Assembly (NCBI RefSeq): GCF_019711375.1
Contig: NZ_CP081295.1
Span: forward strand, 2,269,001-2,333,000
DNA: 64,000 nt
Source of the DNA: Qipengyuania aurantiaca
GTDB taxonomy: Bacteria > Pseudomonadota > Alphaproteobacteria > Sphingomonadales > Sphingomonadaceae
Reading direction: 5' to 3'
Shown here: piece after piece, positions 9,501 through 17,469 of the stretch
Numbering within the stretch: the stretch's first letter is position 1
How the letters are laid out: each line of letters begins with the position of its first letter
Notes under the pieces: model-generated
What the model was told of the DNA's origin: nothing
Seen by the model: the letters and a program-made list of their open reading frames with translations, nothing else
The model's database searches: none
Translations under genes and position numbers: made by a program

Positions 9501-9576
9501 CTATGACACTTACGACCAGCTGATGCGGCTCGAGGAATGGCTGCCCAGACAGGCGGATGAGGAGGACCGGGCATGA
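6559..9576 (+). CDS. addB: Double-strand break repair protein AddB
   Basis: Large (1005 residues) subunit of the AddAB helicase-nuclease, the alphaproteobacterial counterpart of RecBCD. The N-terminal two thirds resemble an inactive helicase. The C-terminus carries a RecB-family nuclease: GRADRIDRLEDGTLAIIDYKTRK supplies the Asp...Asp-Tyr-Lys core near residues 855-877, with a following YALQLGILG motif. AddB resects the 5' strand while AddA translocates. The GTG start overlaps murU by 8 bp and the stop overlaps addA as ATGA, so all three are coupled. The length is usual for alphaproteobacterial AddB. Confidence 0.95.
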   Translation: MADAKGGPNVYSIAAHRGFADALVAGLVPRYADDELGLARLTLLLPSARARRTVSEAFIRHAGESGRAGLLMPRMAVVGDLDLDEALGPLLDPLGASDIPPAIDPQRRMFALARLIAEEMGDEAPKGATLLRLARETGATMDRLLVEDVGPEKLVDEKVVDIFPDLSKHWQDSIRLFANVQAKWLAWLNAEGMLDAAARRNRLFDKARHAWKAQPPATPIVAAGVTSAAPALAKLLRVVSELPEGAVILPDFDLTMDEGVWDELGRAGAAPTPGDTVFAREDAVTHPQYHLKLLLNRMGVAREEVQPWHRKGMTAAPPERSHAISALFLPPESSKVWVDLPSEKRRLSGVRIMEATNPEEEAQAIALLVREALAEPERRVAVVTPDRPLARRVVHHLARWNIVADDSAGRPLSHTAAGRAFLLAAEVMADCARAVPLMALLGHPLVDGGMERGAWLRRLRRLERALRGPRLASGLEPAQAEVARLAEKWPEMAEWWAPAEAQLTPLVERDRDTPESLADLIDTLAASAEALCGEKLWAQEDGRTLAAFVEEFRLHAREAGFETAPRDVGQVLADAMEERAVRPPYGGHARVQVLGLLEARMNRADLVICAGLNEGIWPARGSIDALLAPPVLRTLGVPGGDFRIGLSAHDLAGAMGAPEVVLSRSQRDEGGPAIPSRFLLRVQALLSDLLPRHEEQAAIALARAMTRAEPAPEYPRPMPKPSADQRDVDISATALDRLLGDPYQFFAQKIMGLSDLDALDADPNPLWQGNIAHAILERWHIARRTDPAARIAPIMEEVLDEENADPLVRGLWQPRLLKALEWIEETVGNYTDREVLAVEAKGSMHVEDVFVHGRADRIDRLEDGTLAIIDYKTRKPPSAGQVEQGYALQLGILGLIAQDGGFEGLTGDPGGYEYWSLGRAKDDNPHGFGYVDVPLKTGNKRSGLEPEEFLPRTREKLRLAIGKYIKGTDPFTARENPDYPAYDTYDQLMRLEEWLPRQADEEDRA

Positions 9577-12500
9577 GCGGCAAGGTCTATCCCCTGAAGG
9601 ACGCGCAGGGCCTCAGCGTAAATCCAGAGGAGAGCGTGTGGCTGTCCGCCAGCGCGGGCACGGGCAAGACGCAGGTGCTCTCCGCCCGCGTGCTGCGCCT
9701 GCTGCTCCAGCCCGGCGCCGATCCTTCCCAGATCCTCTGCCTCACCTTCACCAAAGCGGGCGCGGCGGAGATGGCGGTGCGCGTCAACGCCGTGCTCGCG
9801 CGCTGGGTTCGCATGGATGCGGGCCAGTTGGCAAAGGAGCTGGGCTATCTTGGTGCGTCCATAGACCCCGAAACCCAGTCGCGCGCCCGTTCGCTGTTCG
9901 CCCGGGTGCTCGACTGCCCCGGCGGCGGCCTCAGGATCGATACGATCCACGCCTTTGCGCAATACCTCCTCGGCGCCTTCCCGAGCGAGGCGGGTGTGCT
10001 CCCCGGCAGCCAGCCGATGGAGGACCGCGACCGCGACTTGCTGAGCCGCGATGTCCTCTCGGACCTCCTCTCCGAAGGCGACCCGCACATTCGCGAGGCG
10101 GTGGCCGAAATGAGCCGCCGCAAGGGGCCGGACGCAGTGCTTAGCTGGCTGATGCGCTGCGCTCGACACAAGGAGTTGTGGGGCCAGCCTGGCTGGCAGC
10201 ACGGGCTCGATCAGCCGGTGCGTCGCCTGCTCGGCATTCCGGTCGATGTGGACGAGGACTGGGTGGCCGAAGCTTGTTCGGACAGGCATTTCCCGGTCGA
10301 TACCCTGCGCGCCATGCTGCCCGCGTTCGATGGGTGGAACACCAAGGGCGCAGAGACGAGCAGGGGCTTCATCCAGCACTGGTTGGCGCTCGAACCCGAA
10401 GCACGCCTCGCCGAGATAGACGGGTTCCGCCAGCGCAACTGCATTCTCAAGAAGGATGGCGACCCGACCTCGATGAAGGGAGCCGAGAAGAACGACCCCT
10501 CATTCGGCGACAAGCAGCAGGTGATTGCCGACGCCGTAAGGGAAGTGGCCGAACGCGCTGCCCTGCTCGACCTCGCCGCCTTCCTCGCCCCGCAACTCGA
10601 AGCCGGCCGCGCCTTTGCCAAACGCTGGGAGGAGGCCAAGGCGCGCGAGGGGCTGGTCGATTTCGACGATCTGATCCACCGCGCCGCGCGGCTCCTGTCC
10701 TCAAGCCAGATGGCCGACTGGATCCGCTACAAGCTCGACCGCAGCTTCGACCACATCCTCGTCGACGAGGCGCAGGACACCAACAAGGCGCAGTGGGCGA
10801 TCGTGAAGGCGTTGACCGACGATTATTTCGACGGGCTGGGGGCGCGCGGCACGGCGGTGCGCACGATCTTCACCGTGGGCGATTACAAGCAGGCGATCTT
10901 CGGCTTCCAGGGCACCAGCCCGGAAAACTTCCGCGAGGCGCGTGACTATTTCCGCGAAAAGATGGACCGCGCCGCCGTGGCCGCCGAGGAAGCGCGCGCC
11001 AACGCCAACGCGGGCCGCCTCCAGGAGTTCGACCTCGAGCGCAGCTACCGCACCAACCAGACCGTGCTGAGCTTCGTCGACGACGCCATCTGCGCCATCG
11101 GCCCGGAAGGCCTCGGCCTCGACAAGAGCGATGGCGAACACCGTGGCAGCGACACACCCGGCATGGTCACGCTGTGGAAGGAAATCCGCATTGCCGAAGG
11201 CGGCGACGATGCGGACGAGGAAAAGGGCTGGCTCGCCCGCCACGACCGCAAGCTGGCCGACAACATCGCGCGGCAGGTCGCCGAATGGCTCGATCCTAAA
11301 GGCGAGGGCTTCACGCTGGTGAAGGGCGAGGCACGGCGCGCACAGGCCGGCGATGTCATGGTGCTGGTGCAGAAGCGGCGCGAACTGGCTTCGCTGATCG
11401 TGGCGCGGCTTTATGCGCATGGCGTCCCCGTGGCCGGGGTCGACCGCCTGCGCCTCGGCAACCCGCTGGCGGTCAAGGACCTGATGGCGGCGATCCGTTT
11501 CGCCGCGCAGCCGCTCGACGATCTGACGCTGGCCAATCTCCTCGTCTCGCCGCTGATCGGCTGGAGCCAGGAGGATTTGTTGGTCTTCGGATATCGCACC
11601 AAGGGCGTGCGCCTGTGGCAGCATTTGCGCAGTTCGGACGAGCCGCGCGTTGCCCAGACCGTCCATACCTTGCGCGAAATCCTTCGCCGGGCCGATTTCG
11701 ACAGCCCGCAGCAATTGCTGCACTGGATTCTGGTCGGCCCGATAGACGGACGCCGCGCACTTGTCGCCCGGCTGGGGCGCGAGGCCAACGACCCGATCGA
11801 CGAACTGCTCAACGCTGCCAACGCCTTCGCCGCCAGCCATGTGGCCAGCCTGCAAGGTTTCATCCGCTGGTTCGACGCGGGCGATGGCGAGTTGAAGCGC
11901 GAGGCGGGCGAGGGCGGGGACCAGGTTCGCGTGATGACCGTCCACGGCTCCAAGGGGTTGCAGGCCCCTATCGTAATCCTTGCCGATGCGGCGATCCGCC
12001 CCGATGCCTCGGGCGAGCTTACGCTCGAGGAACAGGTGCTGGGTGCGGAAGAAAGCAATGTGGTTCCGCTGCCTGCGCTGACGAGCGACGAGAAGGTCGG
12101 CCCGGTGCGCGCGGTGGAGGAGGTGAACGCCGCGCGCTCGATGCAGGAACACTGGCGGCTGCTTTATGTCGCCATGACCCGCGCGGAAGAGGCGCTGTTC
12201 ATTGGCGGCTCGCTCGGCCCGCGCGATGCGAAGAACGGCCCGCACGAGGACAGCTGGTACGCGCGTCTTGCGGCGCTGTTCGATACCGACGCGGCGCTGG
12301 ACGACCCGATCTGGGGCGCGCGCTGGGAGGGCGGGGAACGCGCTCCGTCCGTGCCGCCTGCCGAGACTTCCATCCCCGAACCAGCGCGCGAATTGCCGCT
12401 CTGGGCCAGGCAGCCCGTCGGTCCCGAACCGCGCCCGCCGCGTCCACTGGCTCCTTCGGGACTGGGCGAGGTCGAAGGAAGCGATCCGCCGCTGCCGCCC

Positions 12501-13052
12501 GAGGTTGCAGCCGGTGCCGCAAGACGCGGCGTGCTGATCCACGCGCTGCTCGAACGCCTGCCCGAAGTGCCTCGCGTGCACCGCGACGAACGGGCGCGTG
12601 GCTGGCTCGCCCAGCAGGCACTTGACCTCGACAAATCGGAGCGCGAGGAAATGCTCGCCCGCGCGCTCGCGGTGCTAGAGGAACCGGGCTTTGCCGATAT
12701 CTTCGGCGCGCAGGCTCTGGCCGAGATCCCGCTTGCCGCCACGGTGGAGGGGCAGGTCGTCATGGGCACGGCCGACCGGCTGCTGGTGACGCCCGAGAAA
12801 ATCACCGTGGTCGATTTCAAGACCGCGCGCCGTCCGCCCACTTCGCTGGACGGCGTTCCCGACAGCACCCTGCGCCAGATGGCCGCCTATGTCGCGGCGC
12901 TGCAGGCGATCTATCCGGGCCGCGCGGTGGAGGCGGCCGTCCTCTATACCCAGACGCCGCAGCTCATCGCCTTGCCGGGCGAGCGCCTCGCTGCCTACAA
13001 GGCGGCGTTTGCGGATCGGCAGGAAAGCTTTGGCCTGCCACCCGTTGAGTAA
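9573..13052 (+). CDS. addA: Double-strand break repair helicase AddA
   Basis: UvrD-like superfamily 1 helicase with a C-terminal RecB-type nuclease (1159 residues). Walker A SAGTGKT lies at residues 27-33. The Walker B DEAQDTNKAQW, the motif III region GDYKQAIFGFQG, motif V MTVHGSKGLQAPIV and motif VI LLYVAMTRAEEAL are all visible. The nuclease core is TADRLLVTPEKITVVDFKTAR. AddAB loads onto broken DNA ends, unwinds and degrades them, and prepares a 3' tail for RecA. The ATGA overlap with addB keeps the subunits in step. No frameshift or lost motif is apparent. Confidence 0.96.
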   Translation: MSGKVYPLKDAQGLSVNPEESVWLSASAGTGKTQVLSARVLRLLLQPGADPSQILCLTFTKAGAAEMAVRVNAVLARWVRMDAGQLAKELGYLGASIDPETQSRARSLFARVLDCPGGGLRIDTIHAFAQYLLGAFPSEAGVLPGSQPMEDRDRDLLSRDVLSDLLSEGDPHIREAVAEMSRRKGPDAVLSWLMRCARHKELWGQPGWQHGLDQPVRRLLGIPVDVDEDWVAEACSDRHFPVDTLRAMLPAFDGWNTKGAETSRGFIQHWLALEPEARLAEIDGFRQRNCILKKDGDPTSMKGAEKNDPSFGDKQQVIADAVREVAERAALLDLAAFLAPQLEAGRAFAKRWEEAKAREGLVDFDDLIHRAARLLSSSQMADWIRYKLDRSFDHILVDEAQDTNKAQWAIVKALTDDYFDGLGARGTAVRTIFTVGDYKQAIFGFQGTSPENFREARDYFREKMDRAAVAAEEARANANAGRLQEFDLERSYRTNQTVLSFVDDAICAIGPEGLGLDKSDGEHRGSDTPGMVTLWKEIRIAEGGDDADEEKGWLARHDRKLADNIARQVAEWLDPKGEGFTLVKGEARRAQAGDVMVLVQKRRELASLIVARLYAHGVPVAGVDRLRLGNPLAVKDLMAAIRFAAQPLDDLTLANLLVSPLIGWSQEDLLVFGYRTKGVRLWQHLRSSDEPRVAQTVHTLREILRRADFDSPQQLLHWILVGPIDGRRALVARLGREANDPIDELLNAANAFAASHVASLQGFIRWFDAGDGELKREAGEGGDQVRVMTVHGSKGLQAPIVILADAAIRPDASGELTLEEQVLGAEESNVVPLPALTSDEKVGPVRAVEEVNAARSMQEHWRLLYVAMTRAEEALFIGGSLGPRDAKNGPHEDSWYARLAALFDTDAALDDPIWGARWEGGERAPSVPPAETSIPEPARELPLWARQPVGPEPRPPRPLAPSGLGEVEGSDPPLPPEVAAGAARRGVLIHALLERLPEVPRVHRDERARGWLAQQALDLDKSEREEMLARALAVLEEPGFADIFGAQALAEIPLAATVEGQVVMGTADRLLVTPEKITVVDFKTARRPPTSLDGVPDSTLRQMAAYVAALQAIYPGRAVEAAVLYTQTPQLIALPGERLAAYKAAFADRQESFGLPPVE

Positions 13053-13062
13053 TCGAACCCCG

Positions 13063-13076
13063 CGCCCATATGGGCG
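13063..13076. other. 14-bp perfect palindrome before trxA
   Basis: CGCCCATATGGGCG reads the same on both strands and has no loop, so it is more like a protein-binding site or chance feature than a hairpin. It lies 31 nt before the trxA start, between addA and trxA. Confidence 0.4.
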
Positions 13077-13106
13077 GGCAAGACATCAGATATCAGGAGT
13101 ATTCCC

Positions 13107-13427
13107 ATGGCCACCATCAACGTCACCGACGAAGGTTTCCAGAAAGACGTTCTCGACAGCGACAAGCCCGTTCTCGTGGATTTCTGGGCCGATTGGTGCG
13201 GGCCGTGCAAGATGATCGCCCCGGCGCTGGAAGAGCTGTCGGACGAGCTGGGCGACAAGGTCACCATCGCCAAGATGGATATCATGGAAAACACTGGCGT
13301 GCCGGGCGCGATGGGCGTGCAGTCGATCCCCTATCTCGTCCTGTTCAAGAATGGCGAACCGGCGGCCCATATGCGCGGTGCCGCGCCCAAGGGCCAGCTC
13401 AAGCAGTGGCTCGAAGGCGAACTCTAA
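13107..13427 (+). CDS. trxA: Thioredoxin 1
   Basis: Cytosolic disulfide reductase of 106 residues with the standard active site WADWCGPCKM around residues 28-37 and the cis-Pro segment VQSIPYLVLFKNG. It donates electrons to ribonucleotide reductase, methionine sulfoxide reductase and peroxiredoxins and is kept reduced by thioredoxin reductase. AGGAG sits eight bases before the ATG. It follows addA by 54 nt in the same direction, an arrangement found in many alphaproteobacteria. A hairpin at 13445-13480 may end the transcript. Confidence 0.97.
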   Translation: MATINVTDEGFQKDVLDSDKPVLVDFWADWCGPCKMIAPALEELSDELGDKVTIAKMDIMENTGVPGAMGVQSIPYLVLFKNGEPAAHMRGAAPKGQLKQWLEGEL

Positions 13428-13444
13428 ACCGCCCTTCCGGCTCC

Positions 13445-13480
13445 CAATGTGCCGCATTCTTGTTTTGCGGCGCAACATTG
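13445..13480 (+). terminator. Bulged hairpin after trxA
   Basis: CAATGT-GCCGCA (13445-13456) pairs with TGCGGC (13466-13471) and, after a 3-nt bulge, ACATTG (13475-13480). There is no T-run, so its role as terminator is only likely. It fills most of the trxA-LysR gap. Confidence 0.4.
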
Positions 13481-13496
13481 CTAAACGCGTGAGACC

Positions 13497-14282
13497 ATGA
13501 AGCGCACGCACCTGCCCCTCAACGCCCTGCGCGTCTATGACGCGGCGGCCCGTCACCTGAGCTTTACCCGCGCTGCGGACGAGTTGGCGGTGACGCCGGC
13601 TGCCGTCGGCCAGCAGATCCGCGCGCTGGAAGACCATCTCGGCACTGTCCTCTTTCGTCGCACCAGCAAGGGGCTGGAACTGACGCAGGAAGGCTCGGCC
13701 GGTCTCGACGCTTTGCGCGAAGGTTTCCTCAAGTTCGAGGAAAGCGTTTCCGCCATGCAGGCGGGGCAGGCTTCGGACAGCTACACCATTGCCTGTCCGC
13801 GCGAATTCTATGCCCAGTGGCTGGCGCCGCGGCTGGCCGAGTTCGCGAAGGAAAGGCCGGACATCAAGTTCACCTTCGTTGCCGACGAGAACGCCGATTT
13901 CACCGAGGCGAACCTCGATTGCGCGATCCGGCTGGTCGATGGTCCGGGCGATCTGCAGGGCGTCGAACTGGCCGCCGCGCGCCGTGTTACGGTTGCGGCT
14001 CCCGGCGCGCCCGACCGGTGGATCGACTGGGGCCTGCCGCTCCAGGACGGAGTGCAGGCGCATGTCACCGTGAGCAATGCCGGCCAGGCGCTCTCGGGCG
14101 CGATGGCGGGACTGGGCAAGGCGATCCTGCCCGAATTGCTTGCCAAGGAAGCGGTCGAGGCAGGCCGGTTGCAAGTGCTTGACGGCCCTGAAACCGGTAC
14201 GCGGGCCTACTGGCTCGTCGCACCGACGCCGCAATGGCGGACCAAGAAGGTAAAAGCGCTCGTCGCATTTCTGGCGGGGTAA
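13497..14282 (+). CDS. LysR-family transcriptional regulator (GcvA-like)
   Basis: A 261-residue regulator. The N-terminal winged helix starts LPLNALRVYDAAARHLSFTRAADELAVTPAAVGQQIRALE, as in the GcvA/AmpR-like branch of LysR proteins. A periplasmic-binding-like effector domain follows (from about residue 90), with the FVADENADFTEANLDCAIRL stretch equivalent to the region before the first hinge. It is slightly shorter than usual (about 300), with part of the effector domain reduced. The ligand and targets are unknown; no divergent target gene is present. The GNAT gene overlaps its stop (TAATG), so the two are probably co-transcribed. Confidence 0.88.
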   Translation: MKRTHLPLNALRVYDAAARHLSFTRAADELAVTPAAVGQQIRALEDHLGTVLFRRTSKGLELTQEGSAGLDALREGFLKFEESVSAMQAGQASDSYTIACPREFYAQWLAPRLAEFAKERPDIKFTFVADENADFTEANLDCAIRLVDGPGDLQGVELAAARRVTVAAPGAPDRWIDWGLPLQDGVQAHVTVSNAGQALSGAMAGLGKAILPELLAKEAVEAGRLQVLDGPETGTRAYWLVAPTPQWRTKKVKALVAFLAG

Positions 14283-14806
14283 TGGCTTCTGTTCCCTTTC
14301 TGAAGACCGAACGCTTCACCCTCCGCCCTTTGCGGCGTGAGGATACTGCGGCGCTGCTTCCCACTTTCGCGGATGGGGGTCAGAGCCTCTACCTCACGCG
14401 CCCCGCCTTCGAGAGCGAGGAAGAGCTGGCCGGCTGGCTCTTCGATCCGGACTGGAACGGGCGCACCTGGATTGCGGAGGATGCCGAGAGCCGCGTCGCG
14501 GGCCGCTTCGTCGCCGTGCCGGGGCTGGACGAGGGCGTGGCAGAGATTGGCTATGTCGTCTGCATGGACCGACAGCGCGAAGGCGTGGCGCGCGAATGCA
14601 CGGCCGCGCTGGTCCGCCATCTCATAGAGGGAGAGGGGCTTCGCAAGCTTACCGCGGAGGTCGATGTTGAAAATACCCCATCGGTCCGCCTGCTCGAACG
14701 CCTCGGTTTCACCCGCGAGGCGTTGTTTCGGCAGCACGAGATCACGCACAAGGGGCTGTGCGACGTCGCGGTCTATGGCCTTCTGGCGACGGACCCGCTG
14801 CCCTAG
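14282..14806 (+). CDS. GNAT-family N-acetyltransferase (RimJ/RimL-like)
   Basis: A 174-residue acetyltransferase. The opening TERFTLRPLRREDTAALLPTF is typical of the RimJ/RimL subgroup. Motif A is the IGYVVCMDRQREGVARECTAALVRH region that binds acetyl-CoA pyrophosphate. Motif B is VDVENTPSVRLLERLGFTRE. Such enzymes modify protein N-termini or small amines; the substrate here is unknown. The ATG overlaps the LysR stop codon. The gene converges with, and overlaps by 4 bp, the LuxR-type gene on the other strand. Confidence 0.9.
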   Translation: MASVPFLKTERFTLRPLRREDTAALLPTFADGGQSLYLTRPAFESEEELAGWLFDPDWNGRTWIAEDAESRVAGRFVAVPGLDEGVAEIGYVVCMDRQREGVARECTAALVRHLIEGEGLRKLTAEVDVENTPSVRLLERLGFTREALFRQHEITHKGLCDVAVYGLLATDPLP

Positions 14807-15510
14807 ACCGTTATCAGCTTGAGCTTGAGCGCCTTCACGGTCGCTCCCACACGGTCGCTCGCGCCGAGCTTGGCATAGAGACGCTTCACATAGGTCCCGA
14901 CCGTATCGGCTGAAATCTTAAGCAACTGGGCGATGATCGTGTTCGACTTGCCCCGCGCAATCAGGCGCAGGACTTCCAGCTCGCGCTGCGATAGGCTGAC
15001 CTCGCCCTCTTCGATGGTGACCAGCTGGCACACCCGGTCATGCGCCGCGCGGGCGACCATGGTGAGGGCGACGATCTGTTCCTCGGTGGGAGTCGCGTCG
15101 ACCGGAAAGCCGAATGCGGCGTAGGCATCGCGGTTGTCGGGGCCATAGAGCGGTACGCCGAAGCCGTTGGCGATCCCGTGTTCGCGCAGCGCCGCGATGA
15201 AGCGTTCGACTTCGGGTGTGCGTTCGGCCCGGTCCAGCGCCTCTTCCCAGGAGATCGTGTGGCCGGCCCGCATGACCTCATCGGGGATCGGATCGCACTG
15301 GCGGAAGTCGGCGCTGTCGTAGAGGTCCAGCCAGTCCATCGAGAAGCCGCGCGACATGACCTGCGTCTCCCTCGAGACCTGCGAAGCGAAGACCGGCGTG
15401 AAGTGATAGCTGAACTTGTCCGCCCCGAAATGGTCCACCGCGCCGCGCACGTTCTGCCACAGCGAGGTGACGCAGGGGCTGCAGGCCAGTTCGACGAAAA
15501 GCGAATCCAT
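14803..15510 (-). CDS. LuxR-type receptor with autoinducer-binding domain (apparent solo)
   Basis: A 235-residue two-domain regulator. The N-terminal acyl-homoserine-lactone-binding domain keeps all six residues invariant in TraR/LuxR, here W60, Y64, D73, P74, W88 and G116, each three positions later than in TraR. The C-terminal GerE helix-turn-helix is SQRELEVLRLIARGKSNTII and continues to the end. This suggests real ligand binding. No LuxI-type synthase is present in the window, so it behaves as a LuxR solo here. I chose the ATG at 15510; a TTG nine bases upstream is possible. A TCACGTGA palindrome at 15526-15533 lies just ahead of the start. Confidence 0.9.
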   Translation of the reverse strand: MDSLFVELACSPCVTSLWQNVRGAVDHFGADKFSYHFTPVFASQVSRETQVMSRGFSMDWLDLYDSADFRQCDPIPDEVMRAGHTISWEEALDRAERTPEVERFIAALREHGIANGFGVPLYGPDNRDAYAAFGFPVDATPTEEQIVALTMVARAAHDRVCQLVTIEEGEVSLSQRELEVLRLIARGKSNTIIAQLLKISADTVGTYVKRLYAKLGASDRVGATVKALKLKLITV

Positions 15511-15565
15511 AAGCTGCAATGCCTATCACGTGACGCTACGGCATCCTAGTATCCGCGCGACGATG

Positions 15566-16261
15566 TCACATTTTTTCAAAGGCATCGAACACGGCGAGGA
15601 TGCCGGGCGGATCGCCGGCCTGGCGGAGGCGGTCCAGCGCCTCGTCGACCAGCAGCTCGTAAGCTACCACTGTCCCGTCGGAGCCGGTTCGCTGACCGCC
15701 CAGCAGGCGCGCGAAGGCGATGGCGCTGCGGTTTTCGGCCAGCGTGTTCATGGCGAAGCGTGCGATGCCTTCCGCCTGCGCTTCCAGCAGGAGGGTCGCG
15801 GTGAGGATCTTGCCGAGGCCCTGTCCGTGCCAGTCGTCGAGGATGGCGACCGAGAATTCGGCCAGTTCGCGGTCCTCTTCCTCGCGGAAGGCGTGGACCG
15901 CGCCGATCGCGGGCTCGCCCGGCACCGACATGTCGATCGCACCCCAGGCCAGGTGCATGTCCCCATCGGCGTCGAGCAGCCGGTCGATCACCCAGTCGGG
16001 CGGGGTCGCCGCGCCGGAGAAGAAGCGCATGTAGCGCGAGCGCGGGCTCATCCGCGCGATGCCTTCGCGAATGCGCTGCTCGTCGCCGCGGTCCACGCGG
16101 CGCAGGCAGACGGGCGTGCCACCTTCCAGGCGCGTTTCGATGATGGCGGGGGAGGAGGCGATGGGATCAGGCTCCTGAGAGGCGAGGGCAGGGAAGCACA
16201 CGCCATAGCAGTTTTGGCGCGGCAGGAAGAGGCCGGATGGCACGAAAGCTCCGCCCCACAC
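15566..16261 (-). CDS. GNAT-family N-acetyltransferase
   Basis: Up to 231 residues. The catalytic domain covers roughly residues 40-210: VCLRRVDRGDEQRIREGIARMSPRSRYMRFF at its start, then an AEFSVAILDDWHGQGLGKIL acetyl-CoA-binding motif A and the NTLAENRSAIAFARLLG motif B. It resembles the acetyltransferase modules found alone or fused to acyl-CoA synthetases. The substrate is unknown. The listed start is the far GTG; the first 40 residues show no family features, so translation may begin later. The LuxR-type gene follows 55 nt downstream on the same strand. Confidence 0.85.
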   Translation of the reverse strand: MWGGAFVPSGLFLPRQNCYGVCFPALASQEPDPIASSPAIIETRLEGGTPVCLRRVDRGDEQRIREGIARMSPRSRYMRFFSGAATPPDWVIDRLLDADGDMHLAWGAIDMSVPGEPAIGAVHAFREEEDRELAEFSVAILDDWHGQGLGKILTATLLLEAQAEGIARFAMNTLAENRSAIAFARLLGGQRTGSDGTVVAYELLVDEALDRLRQAGDPPGILAVFDAFEKM

Positions 16262-16264
16262 AGC

Positions 16265-16298
16265 AAAAGGCGGCGCCCGTCGCTAAACGGACACCGCC
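16265..16298 (-). terminator. Rho-independent terminator of the small lipoprotein gene
   Basis: On the minus strand a 12-bp stem (16298-16287 with 16280-16269, two G-T pairs) and a 6-nt loop are followed by TTTT. It lies 39 nt after the lipoprotein stop codon and separates that gene from the GNAT gene downstream. Confidence 0.8.
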
Positions 16299-16336
16299 TC
16301 TGTCATGGTCAGGCCGCGAGGGCCGGACCGTGTGGC

Positions 16337-16594
16337 TTACATGCCTTCGTCGACCTGGTCTTCGGCCGCGTCGCCAGCTTCGCCCATGGCGTCGGCTTCG
16401 GCGTCGAGAGCTTCTTCGGTCGCTTCATCGCCCTGTGCTTCGGCGAGGTCGGCCTGCTCTTCAAGCAGGTCTTCCTGCGATTCAGCCTGCTGCTCGACCA
16501 GGTCTTCCTGGGCTTCCTGTTCGCTTTCCGCACAAGCGGCGAGCGAGAGAGCGGCGGCCGAAACGGCGACGAGTGCTGCAGTGTTGAACTTCAT
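16337..16594 (-). CDS. Small acidic lipoprotein-like protein
   Basis: An 85-residue protein. MKFNTAALVAVSAAALSLAAC is a signal peptide ending in a good lipobox (LAAC, Cys21). The remainder is almost entirely Glu, Asp, Ala and Gln (EDLVEQQAESQEDLLEEQADLAEAQGDEATEEALDAEADA), predicted helical or coiled-coil and highly acidic. It should be anchored in a membrane on the periplasmic side. AAGGGG is placed eight bases before the ATG, which decides the start; an upstream in-frame extension lacks a ribosome-binding site. The function is not recognised. Confidence 0.75.
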   Translation of the reverse strand: MKFNTAALVAVSAAALSLAACAESEQEAQEDLVEQQAESQEDLLEEQADLAEAQGDEATEEALDAEADAMGEAGDAAEDQVDEGM

Positions 16595-16732
16595 GGTATT
16601 TTCCCCTTCTTGGTGGATCATGAACGCGGCAAACCCCGCGCTTTCACAGGGTCTACGCACCGCAGCCCCATTTGTGCCACATTTTTTTCAATTTCGCCTT
16701 TTTTTCGCCAAAAATGCGACGAACCGTTGCGA

Positions 16733-17284
16733 CTAGCCCTGCGGGCAGGGCTGGGCCTGAGCCTCGTGAGCCGGCACGCAAGGGTTAGGGCGCGTCGCCC
16801 GCTCCTCGGCCAGCACCTCGTCGCGGATGCATTCGTAGACTGGATGGCCGGGCACGATCAGCCGCACGTCCTCGCGGGTCCGGGTGCGATAGGCGAGCAC
16901 GAAGCAGAGCAGGGAATTGGCGCGCGGGTTGGACAGCCCCTCGGCAATCGCCCGCTCCATCGCGCAATCCTCCAGCCGCCAGAGCCCGTATTCCAGCGCC
17001 GCGTCCCAAGCGGCGGCAAACCCTTCCGCCCCGGGCCGCGCCCGCAGCTTGTAGAGCGCCTCCATGCTCTTCCCGATGGACCGCGCCGCCTGCACGACGA
17101 TCCCGGTGGCCGCGAGCGTAGCGACAAAGCGCCGCTGGAGCTGCGGCGTGATGGAATTGCGGCGCGGAGCGGTGTGGATGAAGGGCGCGAAGGCGAGCAG
17201 CGGATCGTCCTCCTCCGGCTCGGGCGCAACATGCGCGACGGCGGAGGTGGCCTGGCGGGCGAGCTTGCGGGTGGGTTCGGTCAT
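16733..17284 (-). CDS. Hypothetical protein with possible helix-turn-helix segment
   Basis: About 183 residues, no signal peptide. The central stretch SITPQLQRRFVATLAATG and the following IVVQAARSIGKSMEALYKLR look like a helix-turn-helix of the kind used for DNA recognition in small terminase-like or transposase-like proteins. AEGFAAAWDAALEYGLWRLEDCAMERAI then forms further helices. This is pattern reading, not a family match. The C-terminus is Pro/Cys-rich. The start is the ATG at 17284; a GTG twelve bases upstream is possible. It lies at the edge of the AT-rich KAP insert, and a perfect TATAAT on the minus strand (17405-17400) may be part of its promoter. Confidence 0.6.
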   Translation of the reverse strand: MTEPTRKLARQATSAVAHVAPEPEEDDPLLAFAPFIHTAPRRNSITPQLQRRFVATLAATGIVVQAARSIGKSMEALYKLRARPGAEGFAAAWDAALEYGLWRLEDCAMERAIAEGLSNPRANSLLCFVLAYRTRTREDVRLIVPGHPVYECIRDEVLAEERATRPNPCVPAHEAQAQPCPQG

Positions 17285-17442
17285 GGCCCATGCCACGATG
17301 CAGATTTTGGCGGAGTAGGAAAATGATCATCCTAACTTGATCGTTCAAGCACTCTAAAGCGAGAATGCGCTTTCGTGCCAAATTGCGACCAAAATGCATA
17401 TTATATTGGCGTTAGAAACGGGGATCCGCACTACGGTGTCGC

Positions 17443-17462
17443 GGCGCAAAATATTTCGCGCC
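17443..17462. terminator. Palindromic hairpin after the KAP NTPase gene
   Basis: GGCGC-A-AAAT pairs with ATTT-C-GCGCC, a nearly perfect 20-nt palindrome 8 nt beyond the stop of the KAP gene. There is no T-run, so it may end transcription, protect the mRNA end, or mark the insert boundary. Confidence 0.35.
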
Positions 17463-17469
17463 TAAAACG

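Noticed and set aside
6493..12581. Long minus-strand open frames opposite addB and addA
   Set aside because: Antisense artefacts of high GC content; no motifs, and AddA/AddB motifs are intact on the plus strand.
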